Shown in pieces: positions 18,893-28,240 of a stretch of 64,000 nucleotides of DNA. A model generated the notes under the pieces. It saw only the letters and a program-made list of their open reading frames with translations. It did no database searches and was not told the DNA's origin. Every line of letters begins with the position of its first letter. Position 1 is the stretch's first letter. The stretch covers positions 41,908,268-41,972,267 of the forward strand of contig CM019699.1 in assembly GCA_009760885.1 (NCBI GenBank), written 5' to 3'. This DNA comes from Achatina immaculata (taxonomy: Eukaryota; Mollusca; Gastropoda; Stylommatophora; Achatinidae). The position numbers and the translations under genes are program-made.

Positions 18893-19642
18893 CTATAATG
18901 ATTGAAGAAGATGATGGTGCGAGTTTAACCCATGTGGTTCCAGCGTCCCATAATTTTGAATGCAGCGGTTCTCAAGTGCCAGGCGGCTTGTGTCATCTGC
19001 GTGACATTGTTTAATGGCTGTTACCAGAAAATCAGATTTTCCACTGTGGTTGGGGCCATTGAAATGATTTGGGACTGGTTTCGAAGCATGCTGGGCGATG
19101 TCGTACAGATGTTTTTGCATGCGGTCCCCTAATCTGAGGCCAGTCTCACCGATATATGTTATCCCGCATCTTTTGCAAACGATGACATATATCACATTTC
19201 GGGACTCGCATGTGAATCCCTCATGAAGAGTGAGGATAGTTTTTGGAAAGGTGATTGTTTTAGTTTCCCAAACTACAGGGCAGATAACGCAGCGGGGGCG
19301 GTTACATTTTCTGGTGCCAACATATGTAAGGCTCTGCTTCAAGCGGCTGTGGACTTAAGGTTTGGCTCACGTTTGTATGCCAATAGGGGTGGAACAGAGA
19401 AAATGTCACGAGTGTCGGAGTCGAGTTGGATTATCGGCAGATGACGATAAAGAATTTTCTTAACCATCTGACCGTGCGGGTGGAAAGGCAGTACTAACTT
19501 AACTCTGTCAGATGGAGTAACAGGCTTTTTCCTGAATACTTCTTCGCGGCTCACTAGTTGGATACGGTTGAAGGCTTTACGAAGGACCCTTTCTGGGTAG
19601 TGGCGATGACGGAAAAATTCTAATAACTTGTTGGACTGATCT
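18893..19642 (-). pseudogene. PLE-A ORF, linker and GIY-YIG endonuclease part
   Basis: C-terminal part of the PLE-A polyprotein. From the Rte-B insertion it reads SNKLLEFFRHRHYPERVLRK, a basic linker to VKLVLPFHPHGQMVKKILY and a Cys cluster RKCNRPRCVICPV (Penelope linker zinc-finger type). It then has NVIYVIVCKRCGITYIGETG, the GIY-YIG signature, with LRLGDRMQKHL and the downstream NRCIQNYGTLEPHGL. A frameshift near 19342 separates linker and nuclease. In a live element this domain nicks DNA to prime reverse transcription. Compare the unshifted copy at 63018-63929. Confidence 0.9.
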
Positions 19643-22600
19643 TCATTCCTTTGCATGTCCCTTGCGGAACTTTGCCTCCCATACAGCACTCCTGTAGGCC
19701 TCTCGGTTGTGAGCAAGATGGCCTGCTGCTGCTGCATCCATTTCCAGATCGTCAACGATGTCTTGCAGCCATCTTCGTTTCGGTCTTCCTCTTTTTCTTT
19801 TTCCCAATATGTATCCTTCCAATATGGTCCTCTCTAAACTATCATGACGTTTAATGTGTCCAAAATATTTAAGTTTTCTCTCCCCAATCCTCTTCACTAG
19901 CCAGCCTTCTTCAATATTAAGCTCTTGTAGTATAGATATATTTGTTCTTTTTTGTGTCCACGATATTTGGAGAACTCTTCTGTAGCATTTACATTCAAAG
20001 GCATTTATGTGTTTCTCAGCTGTTTTGTTAAGTGTCCAGGTCTCACAGGCATATGTTGCGATGGGAAAGATGCATGCCCTTAAAAATCGTATTTTTGTGG
20101 TTCTGTCTGCTCCTCTCCACAGATTCTTCATTTGTTTTACTTTCTGAAGAGCAATAGATGTCCTCCTTTTAATTTCCCTCATTGTATCTCCATTATTAGT
20201 TAGTAGTGATCCAAGATATTCAAAACTCTCCACTTCTTCCAATTTTTCCTCATTGATACATATTTCAGTTGCCTTGTTTGTTTTGTCAGTTGTCATCACT
20301 TTAGTTTTCTTTGCATTAAGATAGAGGTTTTGCTCTTCGCTGTTCTTGCGGACTGACATAATTAGTTTTTCCATTCCTTCTTGTGTTGTGGACAGCAATA
20401 CTGTGTCATCAGCATATCTAATCTCTGGTATTTCATAACCTCCAATTGTTATGGCATCGTAATATTCTTTATCTACATCTTCTCTAACATTCTTCATTAT
20501 ATTTTCAGTATACAAGTTAAATAAGTAAGGTGACAATATGCACCCCTGACGGACCCCTTGTTTTATGTCAAACCAAGTTGTTGTCTCACCATTTATTCTT
20601 ACTGCTGCTTGTTGGTCTAGATACAGCAGTGATGTTAATTGTATCAAATGTGTTGGACATCCCATTTTTTCCATTATATCCCAAAGTTTCTGGTGTTGTA
20701 CACAATCAAATGCCTTTGAGTAGTCTATAAAGGATAAATATAGATTCACATTAAACTTCCTGCATTTCTCTATTATTAATCTTAGATTGAATATATGATC
20801 TCTTGATCCTCTTCCTTGCCTGAAGCCAGCTTGGACCATATTGACTTCTTCTTCTATTTTCTTTCGAAGTCTACCCATTATGATTTTTAACAGAATTTTA
20901 CTGGCATGACTAATCAGGGCAACAGTTCTGTAGTTGGTGCATAATTTCAGGTTACCCTTTTTTGGCAGTGGTATGAATACAGTTCTTTTCCATTCTTTTG
21001 GCCAAATACCTGAATGCCATATCTTTTTACATAGTGCATGATAGATTGTTGCACACTCCTTTCCTCCTGCTTTAATAAATTCAGCGGTTATCTCATCACA
21101 TCCTGGTGATTTACCATTTTTCAGATTCTTTATTGCCCATAAAACTTCTTCCAATGTCGGCTCGGGTTCTTTCTCCTCCAATAATAATTCACACTGTTGA
21201 TTTCTGTTTCCACAGTCGGTTGTTTCATACATTCTTTTGCAATATTCCTTCCATCTTTCTAGAATTTCCTCTGTCTCTGTCAGGATATTCCCCATCTCAT
21301 CACAAATTACATTTAGCTTAGGTGTGACATTTCTCGTCAATGTCTTCATTTCTTTAAACATTTCACTATCTCTTCCACACTTCTTATGTTCTTCTATTCT
21401 TTCACAACAATCTTGTATGTATTGTTTTTTGTCTTTTCTTATGTTTCTTCGTACTTCTTTTGTTAAAGTTTTATATTTATCTTTGTTGTTGTTTGTCACT
21501 CTCCATTGCGTCTTCATTTCTCTACATTGTTTTATCAGTTCTAGTGTACCTGCTGTGATCCATCTATTCTTTTGTGTTTTCTTTACTGGAACCATGTCTT
21601 TAGCTGTTGTTACTAAGATATCTTTGGCCTGCGTAGCCAATTCATCTGGTGTCATCTCTTCCTGTACAGCCATCAGGATTTCGAAACGGTTCTTCACTTC
21701 TATACCGTATTGTTCTAGTATATTTGTAAGGTCAAAGCGGAGTGGTCTTGATCCCATAACTATCTTTTTTATCTTTATCTTCATGTCTGCTATTAATAAC
21801 TCATGGTCCGTGTCACAATAAGCACCTGGTAAAGTTTTTGCTGATGTTATGCTTGACCTCCACCTTCTCTGCACTAAAATGTAATCTATTTGATTCCTGG
21901 TTTTCCCATCAGGTGATGTCCATGTGTAAAGTCTTCTTGGATGTTGTTTAAAAAGTGTGTTAGCGATCATTAGCTCATTTTCCATGCAAAACGCCATTAG
22001 ATTGTCACCTGCCTCATTTCTGTGTCCTATGCTAAATTTCCCTACAACATGTCCTTCATCTTCTGCTCTTTCTGTACCAATTTTTGCATTAAAATCACCC
22101 ATTATAAATACAATATCATTTTTCCGTACCTGGTCTATTGTCGTTTGCAGTGTGTTATAAAAATGTTCTACTTCCTCTTCTTCTGCTGCTGATGTAGGTG
22201 CATATATCTGGATGACTGTTACATTTCTAGGAATGCCCTTAAGTCTGATTGATAGGATTCTATCACTTACTGGATTGTAGCCTAGTAATGCTTTTGATGT
22301 TGATTTGTCTAAATAAAAAGCCACTCCATTCTTTCCTCCTACTTCTCCGCCAGAATATATAAATATATTATCATTCTCGCTCTTAAAATGTCCTGATCCT
22401 TTCCATCGATGTTCGCAGATTCCCAAAATATGTATCCCCGTTCTTTTCATCTCGTCACTTATTACTTGATATTTTCCTTCATACATACTTCTTACATTCC
22501 ATGTTCCTACTCTTATTTTTCTTTTTAGTTTGATACAGGGGTTTTCCTTGGTAACACGGTCAGGATTTTGTCCGTCATCACAATTACTAGTACCGACCTC

Positions 22601-22735
22601 TGCCTCACACTCTTCCCCAGTGTTAAAATTAGATCTATCTGGCCTGGGGGCGTCACCACCAGATCTTTTTCCTATTTGACTCTCCATGATTGCTGCTTGG
22701 GTTTCTTGGTATGTTTCCAGAAGGTAGTTTACCAT
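19643..22735 (-). CDS. Rte-B ORF: APE endonuclease plus reverse transcriptase, 1030 aa
   Basis: An uninterrupted frame of 1030 codons. Residues 1-70 are a polar leader. An APE-type endonuclease spans about 74-325, with GTWNVRSM (Asn80), ICEHRW (Glu108), IMGDFNAKIG (Asp214, Asn216), RNQIDYILVQRRW (281-293) and CDTDHELL (Asp310, His311). A basic linker follows (about 380-470). The RT spans about 585-800, with FIPLPKKGN, VQAGFRQGRGSRDHIFNLR, SFIDYSKAFD (catalytic Asp671), KQGVRQGCILSP and IRYADDTVLL (Asp776, Asp777). The C-terminal block is ESFEYLGSLL, then KLKYFGHIKRH and RKRGRPKRRWLQDI. Every catalytic residue I can check is present, so the protein could be active in target-primed reverse transcription. 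Automatic annotation often labels such ORFs craniofacial development protein 2-like. The start was chosen as the first Met after the leader; a later Met is possible. Confidence 0.93.
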   Translation of the reverse strand: MVNYLLETYQETQAAIMESQIGKRSGGDAPRPDRSNFNTGEECEAEVGTSNCDDGQNPDRVTKENPCIKLKRKIRVGTWNVRSMYEGKYQVISDEMKRTGIHILGICEHRWKGSGHFKSENDNIFIYSGGEVGGKNGVAFYLDKSTSKALLGYNPVSDRILSIRLKGIPRNVTVIQIYAPTSAAEEEEVEHFYNTLQTTIDQVRKNDIVFIMGDFNAKIGTERAEDEGHVVGKFSIGHRNEAGDNLMAFCMENELMIANTLFKQHPRRLYTWTSPDGKTRNQIDYILVQRRWRSSITSAKTLPGAYCDTDHELLIADMKIKIKKIVMGSRPLRFDLTNILEQYGIEVKNRFEILMAVQEEMTPDELATQAKDILVTTAKDMVPVKKTQKNRWITAGTLELIKQCREMKTQWRVTNNNKDKYKTLTKEVRRNIRKDKKQYIQDCCERIEEHKKCGRDSEMFKEMKTLTRNVTPKLNVICDEMGNILTETEEILERWKEYCKRMYETTDCGNRNQQCELLLEEKEPEPTLEEVLWAIKNLKNGKSPGCDEITAEFIKAGGKECATIYHALCKKIWHSGIWPKEWKRTVFIPLPKKGNLKLCTNYRTVALISHASKILLKIIMGRLRKKIEEEVNMVQAGFRQGRGSRDHIFNLRLIIEKCRKFNVNLYLSFIDYSKAFDCVQHQKLWDIMEKMGCPTHLIQLTSLLYLDQQAAVRINGETTTWFDIKQGVRQGCILSPYLFNLYTENIMKNVREDVDKEYYDAITIGGYEIPEIRYADDTVLLSTTQEGMEKLIMSVRKNSEEQNLYLNAKKTKVMTTDKTNKATEICINEEKLEEVESFEYLGSLLTNNGDTMREIKRRTSIALQKVKQMKNLWRGADRTTKIRFLRACIFPIATYACETWTLNKTAEKHINAFECKCYRRVLQISWTQKRTNISILQELNIEEGWLVKRIGERKLKYFGHIKRHDSLERTILEGYILGKRKRGRPKRRWLQDIVDDLEMDAAAAGHLAHNREAYRSAVWEAKFRKGHAKE

Positions 22736-22935
22736 TGCTTTCGTTCCGGGCAGTGACTGTTCTAGTCAGTGATCGTAGCCATTGTCCCTACATTGAGATC
22801 ATCTGCCTACCATCATAGAATGGTGACCATGGCCAACATTATCTGTCAGCTGTTCTCCCATTCCATCCACCACCTGCTCCCATGGCTTCACGTCACCCTG
22901 ATCGGGGGGCTATACGGGTACTCCACCTTGCCCAA
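19643..22935 (-). mobile_element. Full-length Rte-B LINE nested in PLE-A
   Basis: A complete 3.3-kb RTE-type element with a perfect 10-bp TSD, GGACTGATCT, at 19633-19642 and 22936-22945. The PLE-A frame reads continuously across the excised copy (…DNLDF-I/L-DQ then SNKLLEFF…), as confirmed by the uninterrupted copy near 63170-63200. It has about 200 bp of 5' leader (22736-22935), a single ORF and no 3' UTR: the last bases are the stop codon within GAATGA. The exact TSD and intact ORF mark it as one of the youngest insertions in the window. Confidence 0.95.
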
Positions 22936-22945
22936 GGACTGATCT

Positions 22946-24241
22946 ATAAAGTCCAAATTATCCTGACATATGCGGCGAAGACGGAGGAGTTGGGAATATG
23001 GGATGGAGTTCTTACAGGCCTCATGATGGGAAGAAGTGTAAAGCAAATAGGTGTGGCTATCAGTGGGCTTGTAAAATACAGAGGTGACAAGCCTGTTTGT
23101 GCCAAAAGAAATTTTAATGTCTAAAAAATTAACAGACTTGTCAGAGATTTCATAAGTGAATTTTATGTTGCTATTGAGTGTATTGGCGAATTCAATAAAT
23201 TTTTTAAGGTCTTCATGTGGCATACTTGTAATTCCAATGCCATCATCGATGTACCTTTTATAGAATTCTAGAAATCTGCCAGTGTAGGTTTCCCATAATT
23301 TGACTTCCAGAAAGCCCATAAATAGATATGCATAACTGGGACCCATTTTCGTTCCCATAGCAACACCACTGATTTGCTCGAAGTATTCGCCGTTGAATTC
23401 GAAAGAATTTTGGTTTAGTACTAGCTCTGTAAGTCTGATTATGGTGTCAGTGTTAGTTGTGGGGTGAGGGTCTTTGTCGAGAAAATGGCGGAGTGCTAAG
23501 AATCCATCCTCATGGGGGATAGAAGTGTATAGGGAGCAGACATCGAGGAGAAAGATGTGATAGGTGTGGTGTTGAGAGAGTGTGAATGTATCAAAAGTTG
23601 TTAATGCGTGGTTGGTGTTTTTCAAAAAGGAGGGTAGTTTGTGTACAAGAGGCTGGAAAATGCTATCTAAAAAATCAGAAATGTGCTCAGTGGGGTATGA
23701 ACACGCTGATACAATGGGGCGTCCAGGGTTACCTGGTTTGTGGATTTTAGGAAGAAGATAGAAAGTGGGTGTGCCTAAACAGCTGTCCTTAATGTGAAGA
23801 GAAATAGCTTGGGGTGGGAGGCCACCTTCTGTGATTAGGTCTTTAATGGTTGCTTCCACTATGTCATTATTAGAACGGGTAGTATCGTCTTTCGCTGGGG
23901 CATAGAATTTTGTATTGCTAAGTTGTGACATTCCTTCCGCGATATATAAATCTTTTTTCCAAACTACGAGATTGCTGGTCTTATCTGCTGGTTTGATCAC
24001 GATATCGTTTCGAAGTCTAAGGCTGGACAATGCCTTGGACTCTCCCTTATTTAGGTTAAAATGTCGAATTCTTGGTGGTTTGAGGTTAAGAATCTCACGC
24101 CACGTCGTATCAATATAAAGATCTAAAGCTTGGGAAGCCCCGGGGGAAGGTGTCCAGCTATATTTATGGTGGTCGTAACGTGCAAATAGGTTATCGGGGT
24201 CTTGTGTGGGTTGGTTGGACTCTTTGTTAGCAAAGTGATAT
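22946..24241 (-). pseudogene. PLE-A ORF, reverse transcriptase part
   Basis: The frame from 24030 down is 380 codons and open; the upstream DLYIDTTWREILNLKPPRIR region extends it to the MITE-X insertion at 24241. Penelope RT landmarks in order are NDIVIKPADKTSNLVVWKKD, TFYLLPKIHKPGNPGRPIVS, FLLDVCSLYTSIPHEDGFLA (first catalytic Asp region), ISGVAMGTKMGPSYAYLFMG, FYKRYIDDGIGI (YIDD active site), SVNFLDIKISFG and VFYKPTDSHTYLLYTSSH. The domain itself is intact; the gene is dead because Rte-B and MITE-X interrupt it. Confidence 0.92.
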
Positions 24242-24928
24242 ATTCTTTCCGTGCGTATGGTCGAATTTTCGACACTTCCGGTGGTCCCAAGCTACCGTAT
24301 GGTCGAAACTTCGACAATCATTGTTCCATTAAAACAAGCGGTGTAACATTTATATTGCACGGATTTCGTCCGCGATTCCGGTGACACTTTCAAAATGGAG
24401 AATGCGTGCCTAGTTACGAGCGATGCCGAGCGAGAACAAGGACGCGAAGCATGGAAATTTTTCAATTTTTTACGATGTAGATAGGGGTATGGACATAGCC
24501 TATGGCCACGCCGCTGCTCTTGAATGTTTTCTAAGTAGATTTAGACATATTTAGACGACTGGAGAAGTAGTTAGGAGGTTATTTCAGACATTCAGTAAGC
24601 GAAAATGCCATACGGAGTCACAATACGAGATCGATAAGTAGATCTACACATTTTAGATGGTAAGTAGGGGTAAGAAGCGCGAATCTAGACCTAGCCGATG
24701 GTGAGCTGGCCACAATCAGTGTCTAAAAACATCACATTACTTCTTTTTTCTTAAAAAACTCTGCGTTTATGAAATTTTCATTCATTTAGCTACACTTTGA
24801 CACATATTACGTATACGGAAGTACATGGAAACACTGTTTTCCATTCCATTTTACAACTATACCCCCTTACAGTCAAGACCCGCGTTTTACTCCCGCACGC
24901 AACGACTCGTCCGTGTTTCATACGGAGT
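24242..24928 (+). mobile_element. MITE-X copy B inside PLE-A
   Basis: About 687 bp, closely matching copy A from GGTGTAACATTTATATTG to TTTACTCCCGCAC. It interrupts the PLE-A ORF between the KGLKFIPTRPRCDRYF side (about 24929-24990, minus) and the YHFANKESNQPTQDPDNLFA side (below 24241). Ends are degenerate (ATTCTTTCCGTGCG at left, CATACGGAGT at right). The flanks are TATA and TAAA, compatible with a decayed TTAA-type target but not proof of it. No ORF is seen. Confidence 0.78.
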
Positions 24929-25445
24929 AAAAAATAGCGATCACAACGAGGCCGAGTGGGAATAAACTTAAGACCCTTGGCGAGAACTAGTTTTTCATCA
25001 TCAGAAAGGGGCTAGTCGGGGGGAATACAAACTACATTAGAGGCTAGAGGAGGATGAGAAGAAGATGGGGTATCATCTGAGGATGGGGGTGCGAGTACTT
25101 GAATATGCTGTGTAATCTGGGAAGGTAGTTCAGGGGGTGTTACAAGTGTCTGGTGGTCAAGTGAGATAGAAGTCTGTTGGTCAGGTTTAGCAGAAGTTGG
25201 AAGGTGGTTCACCTCTAGAAGTAGAAGAGACCGGCTGTGGTAGAAGTCGGTTAAGTTTATGTTCTTTGCCAGAGACATAGAACTGGTAAAGCTGGCGATT
25301 TGTGACGTGTATAATGTGTTTGATAAGAAGAAGGAGAACACGGTTGTCTGATGTGTAGGAGTGAAGGCGGCGTTCAAGGTTATCTTTGACCCGATCGAGG
25401 TTGGACAACAGGCGACTGTGATTCTGAATGATACAGCCAGCTCAT
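24929..25445 (-). pseudogene. PLE-A ORF, N-terminal region
   Basis: Minus-strand fragments of the Penelope N-terminus. One frame (25187-25408) reads MSNLDRVKDNLERRLHSYTS and then an LLLLIKHIIHVTNRQLYQFY block. After a frameshift, near 25010-24950, comes SDDEKLVLAKGLKFIPTRPR, which matches the conserved LSxxExxLLxKGLxFxPT block that precedes the RT in Penelope elements. It is frameshifted and cut by MITE-X. Confidence 0.7.
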
Positions 25446-26056
25446 TACGGGACGCTGGAACCACATGGGTTAAACTCGCTGTTTAGTTACACGTAACATC
25501 ATCTTCTTCAATCATTATATTACCTCCCCACTAAATCCACCACTTCTTACTTTTCAAACTTCCTCACAGCATCACTCTGCAACCCCGCTATTTTCTCTGC
25601 AACCCCTCTTCCCCAATCACCTGTTTCAATTTTTCCTAGCTAGGCCAGTAGTGTGTCACTCTCTCTCCCCTCCCCGGTTCCCCATCCACCACTCCCAGCT
25701 ACAACCCACCGACCACATGTCACAGGTCTCTATTTTAACAATTTCCACGTCCTACCAGATCCATTCCTGACACACACCGCCGGACAAGCCACACCTTGCA
25801 ATTTACAGCTAAGTACTCCTTTAAAAAATTTTTTTTTTTAAACAATATTCATGTGAATCTATACTTTATCTCCTCTCTCTATTTCTTCGTCCTGTATGTT
25901 TTTGTATGATTAAGGCTCACGCCGAAACGTCACAACTTTGTAATCGTTAAGTAATAAAGCTGCTCCTACTTTTTTCCCAATTTTATACATTCTAGTATCA
26001 CAGCTTTACTGCAGTGCTTAGTGTATAGTTGTATACTTATACACCAATTATTGTGT
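25446..26056 (+). repeat. Inverted copy of the PLE-A 3' terminus plus a 70-bp tail
   Basis: From GGGACGCTGGAACCACATGG (the PLE-A C-terminal codons) through the 3' non-coding region, this is the reverse complement of 18410-18960, and it matches the plus-strand PLE-A end at 63885-64000. After GCTGCTCCTACTT it continues with about 70 bp not present at the other end and stops at the TSD. It therefore acts as an inverted Penelope-type terminal repeat. Confidence 0.85.
25906..25934 (+). ncRNA. Hammerhead-like motif in PLE-A terminus
   Basis: The text reads TGATTAAGGCTCACGCCGAA then ACGTC. It can fold as a GGC/GCC stem II followed by the GAAAC-GTC core of minimal hammerhead ribozymes, which are known in Penelope terminal repeats. 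The upstream core is ATGATTA rather than CTGATGA, so self-cleavage is doubtful. The same motif is at 30099-30124 and, with one change, on the minus strand at 18463-18490. Confidence 0.4.
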
Positions 26057-26070
26057 AGTCTGACGGGATG

Positions 26071-26178
26071 GCGTGAAAGGATATTACCAACTGAGCTGAT
26101 GGCCTGCATGAAGGATCGTGTACTCTGGAGAAGCATAATAGCCAACGCCAGTCAGCACGGCACATGATGATGATGATG
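26071..26178 (+). mobile_element. Rte-A 3' fragment, right half
   Basis: Continues the Rte-A fragment of 18330-18409 after PLE-A: the ELMACMKDRVLWRSIIANAS region and stop, then ATGATGATGATG. The 9-bp TSD AATCAGCAT follows at 26179-26187. Confidence 0.88.
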
Positions 26179-26328
26179 AATCAGCATCTTGTCATTCTGC
26201 TGGGTCCTTCAAATTTACACCAGCTAATAATTTTTATATGATAATGTCTTGCTCTGCAATTCTTCACTTACGGTTTGGTGAATGCCATGATACAAATTTT
26301 TAATAAAATCAAATTGAGACCTTGATCA

Positions 26329-27672
26329 TCTATATATATATATATATAAATGAACATGTGTGTTTATATATGGATGTATGTTAGAGTATCACGTTTGAAT
26401 GCCTGGAGCAATTTCAACCAAACTTGGCACACATATTACTTATAATCTGGACAATGCATCATGGGGGTTAGATCATCCCTAGGATACACCTATAACCCCT
26501 AGGGGTCGGGGTGACATGTAAACATAATTGAAAATGAATGATATTAGTGTTGAATCCATAGTTTTCAGGGTCACTGAAATGAATAGTGACATTCCCGATG
26601 CCATTTCAGTCCAAGTTCAGCCCCCAATGGCATTTGAAGTCCTAGAGGTGGGGGTGGGATGGGGTGACATATAAAAATAATTGACAATGACTGATATTAG
26701 TGTCTACTCTATAGTTTTTGGGGCCGCTGAGATGAATAGTGACACTCCCAATGCTGTTTAAGTCCAAGTTCACCCCTCAACGGCATGGGGGGGGGGACTC
26801 TAGGGGTGGTGGTGGGAATGGGGTGACATGTAAAAATAATCGACAATGACCAATATTAGTGTCGAATCTATAGTTTTTGGGGTCACTGAGATGAACAGGA
26901 TTACTCCTGATGCTGTTTAAGTCCATGTTCAGTCCCAATTGGCATGGGGTCCTAGGGGTGGGGTGGGATGGGGCAATATGTAAAAATAATTGAAAATGAC
27001 CAATAGTAGTGTTGAATCCATAGTTTTTGGTGTCGCTAAGATGAATACTAACATTCCCTATGCTGTTTAAGTCTAATTTCAGCCCCCATCGGCATGGGGG
27101 ACCCTTGGGGTGGGGTTGGGATGTGGTGACATGTAAAAATAATTGAAAATGATCAATATTAGTGTCAAATCAATCGTTTTTGGGGCCGCTGAGATGAATA
27201 GTGATTCTCCTGATGCTGTTTAAGTCCAAGTTCAGCCAGCATGGAGGGGCCTAGAGGTGTTGGTGGGATGGGGTGACATGTAAAAATAATCAAAAATGAC
27301 TGATATTTGTGTCAAATCCATAGTTTTCAGGGTCGCTAAGATGAATAGTGACACTCGCAAGTTCAGCTTCCATCAGCATGGGGGTGGGGTGTGAAGTGGT
27401 GAAAAATAAAATGTCCAAAATGACCAAGATTAATGTTGAATCCAAAGTGTTTGGAGTCGCTAGGCTGATTGGTGACAGTCCTGATGACAATTAAACCCAC
27501 GTTTAGTAGAATAGAAGGAATAGAACTCTGTGCAACCGTCTATATTCTGTAGAACCTTCTAGAAGGCTGTGGAAATGAATAGAATATTGTAGAACCATCT
27601 ACAAGATTGTGGAAATGAATAGAACTTTGTTGATTGGGGTAAATACCCGGGCAATGCCGGGTAATCAGGTAG
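26329..27672 (+). mobile_element. Helitron-like non-autonomous element with internal tandem repeats
   Basis: Starts TCTATATATATA after an A. It contains the GCCTGGAGCAATTTCAACCA block also seen, inverted, at 3380-3486, and ends with a GC hairpin TACCCGG/CCGGGTA (27644-27650 and 27657-27663) about 10 bases before GGTAG followed by T. A 5' TC, a 3' hairpin and near-CTRR end between A and T fit a Helitron derivative. The CTAG end is degenerate (GTAG). No helicase is encoded. Confidence 0.5.
26480..27490. repeat. Tandem array, about 152-bp unit, about 7 copies
   Basis: Each unit contains GACATGTAAAAATAATYGA, AAATGACYRATATTAGTG, CCATAGTTTTTGGGGYCGCT, GAGATGAATAGTGACACTCC and GCTGTTTAAGTCCAAGTTCA, then a G-rich GGCATGGGG..GTGGGATGGG. 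Unit starts are near 26517, 26669, 26822, 26974, 27127, 27276 and 27400. It lies inside the Helitron-like element. Confidence 0.85.
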
Positions 27673-27869
27673 TTTTCTACTAATTCCTGATGAACTTTTC
27701 ACCTGTTGATTTCTCATGGTTTTGATGTTTGGTCTCTGTCATTATAATGTTGTCATTCAGTTTGATGAAATTAATGTTTCTTCATCAAATACTGTCTTTG
27801 ATGATGTATCAGTTTGCATTAGTCTAACTCAGGTACTTTTGTACTACATGTGTGATCCATGCGTTCATT

Positions 27870-28045
27870 TTGCCACATGGTGGTTCTCACTTATTTTGTC
27901 ACTCATTCTGTCACATGGTGGTTTGTCACTCATTCTGCCACAAGGTAGCTGTCACTCATTCTGCCACAAGGTAGCTGTCACTCATTTTGCCACATGATGG
28001 TTCTCACTTATTTTGCCACATGGTGACTGTCACTCATTTTGAAAG
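27870..28045. repeat. Minisatellite, about 28-bp unit
   Basis: Copies of GTCACTCATTYTGCCACA followed by AGGTAGCT or TGGTGACT. Six or so imperfect units are visible. The short ORF here is an artefact of the repeat. The neighbouring 27673-27869 and 28046-28240 hold nothing I recognise. Confidence 0.75.
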
Positions 28046-28240
28046 CTGTACTTTAGACTAGCCTTCCCTTACTGCCACATGATCCACACTTCTCACCCGA
28101 ACAGCTCATATGCTGACACTGTATCCTCACTTTCTACCAGACCTATCCCAGTCAAACACCGTCCGAGAGAGATTCATCACAGGCCTGAATCAGATTCATG
28201 GCCTATAGTAAACTTTATTTTTATAGTTTTAGGTGACAAA

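Larger units (their letters stand above)
18410..26056 (-). mobile_element. Penelope-like element PLE-A with nested inserts and inverted terminus
   Basis: A 7.65-kb insertion bounded by an exact 14-bp TSD in Rte-A. On the minus strand the element runs from an N-terminal region (25445 down to 24929) through the RT (24241-22946) and GIY-YIG (19632-18893) to a 3' non-coding end (18410-18892). A copy of that 3' end lies inverted at the opposite side (25446-25985), followed by about 70 extra bases to 26056. Removing the nested Rte-B (3.3 kb) and MITE-X (0.69 kb) leaves about 3.7 kb, a normal size for a Penelope element with terminal repeats. Confidence 0.88.

Noticed and set aside
21237..21821. 194-codon plus-strand hydrophobic ORF
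   Set aside because: Antisense of the Rte-B linker, rich in Phe, Ser and Leu because the sense strand is lysine-rich.
19643..22735. Treating the 1030-codon ORF as a host gene (craniofacial development protein 2-like)
   Set aside because: It has both APE endonuclease and RT domains, lies between exact TSDs and has three broken relatives in the window. It is a LINE ORF.
25012..25464. 150-codon minus-strand ORF as a host gene
   Set aside because: It is the frameshifted N-terminal region of PLE-A; the true family frame is the overlapping one with the DRVKDNLERRL and KGLKFIPT blocks.
18410..26056. PLE-A region as an LTR retrovirus-like element
   Set aside because: Terminal repeats are inverted, there is no gag, protease or integrase, and the RT has Penelope motifs with a GIY-YIG nuclease.
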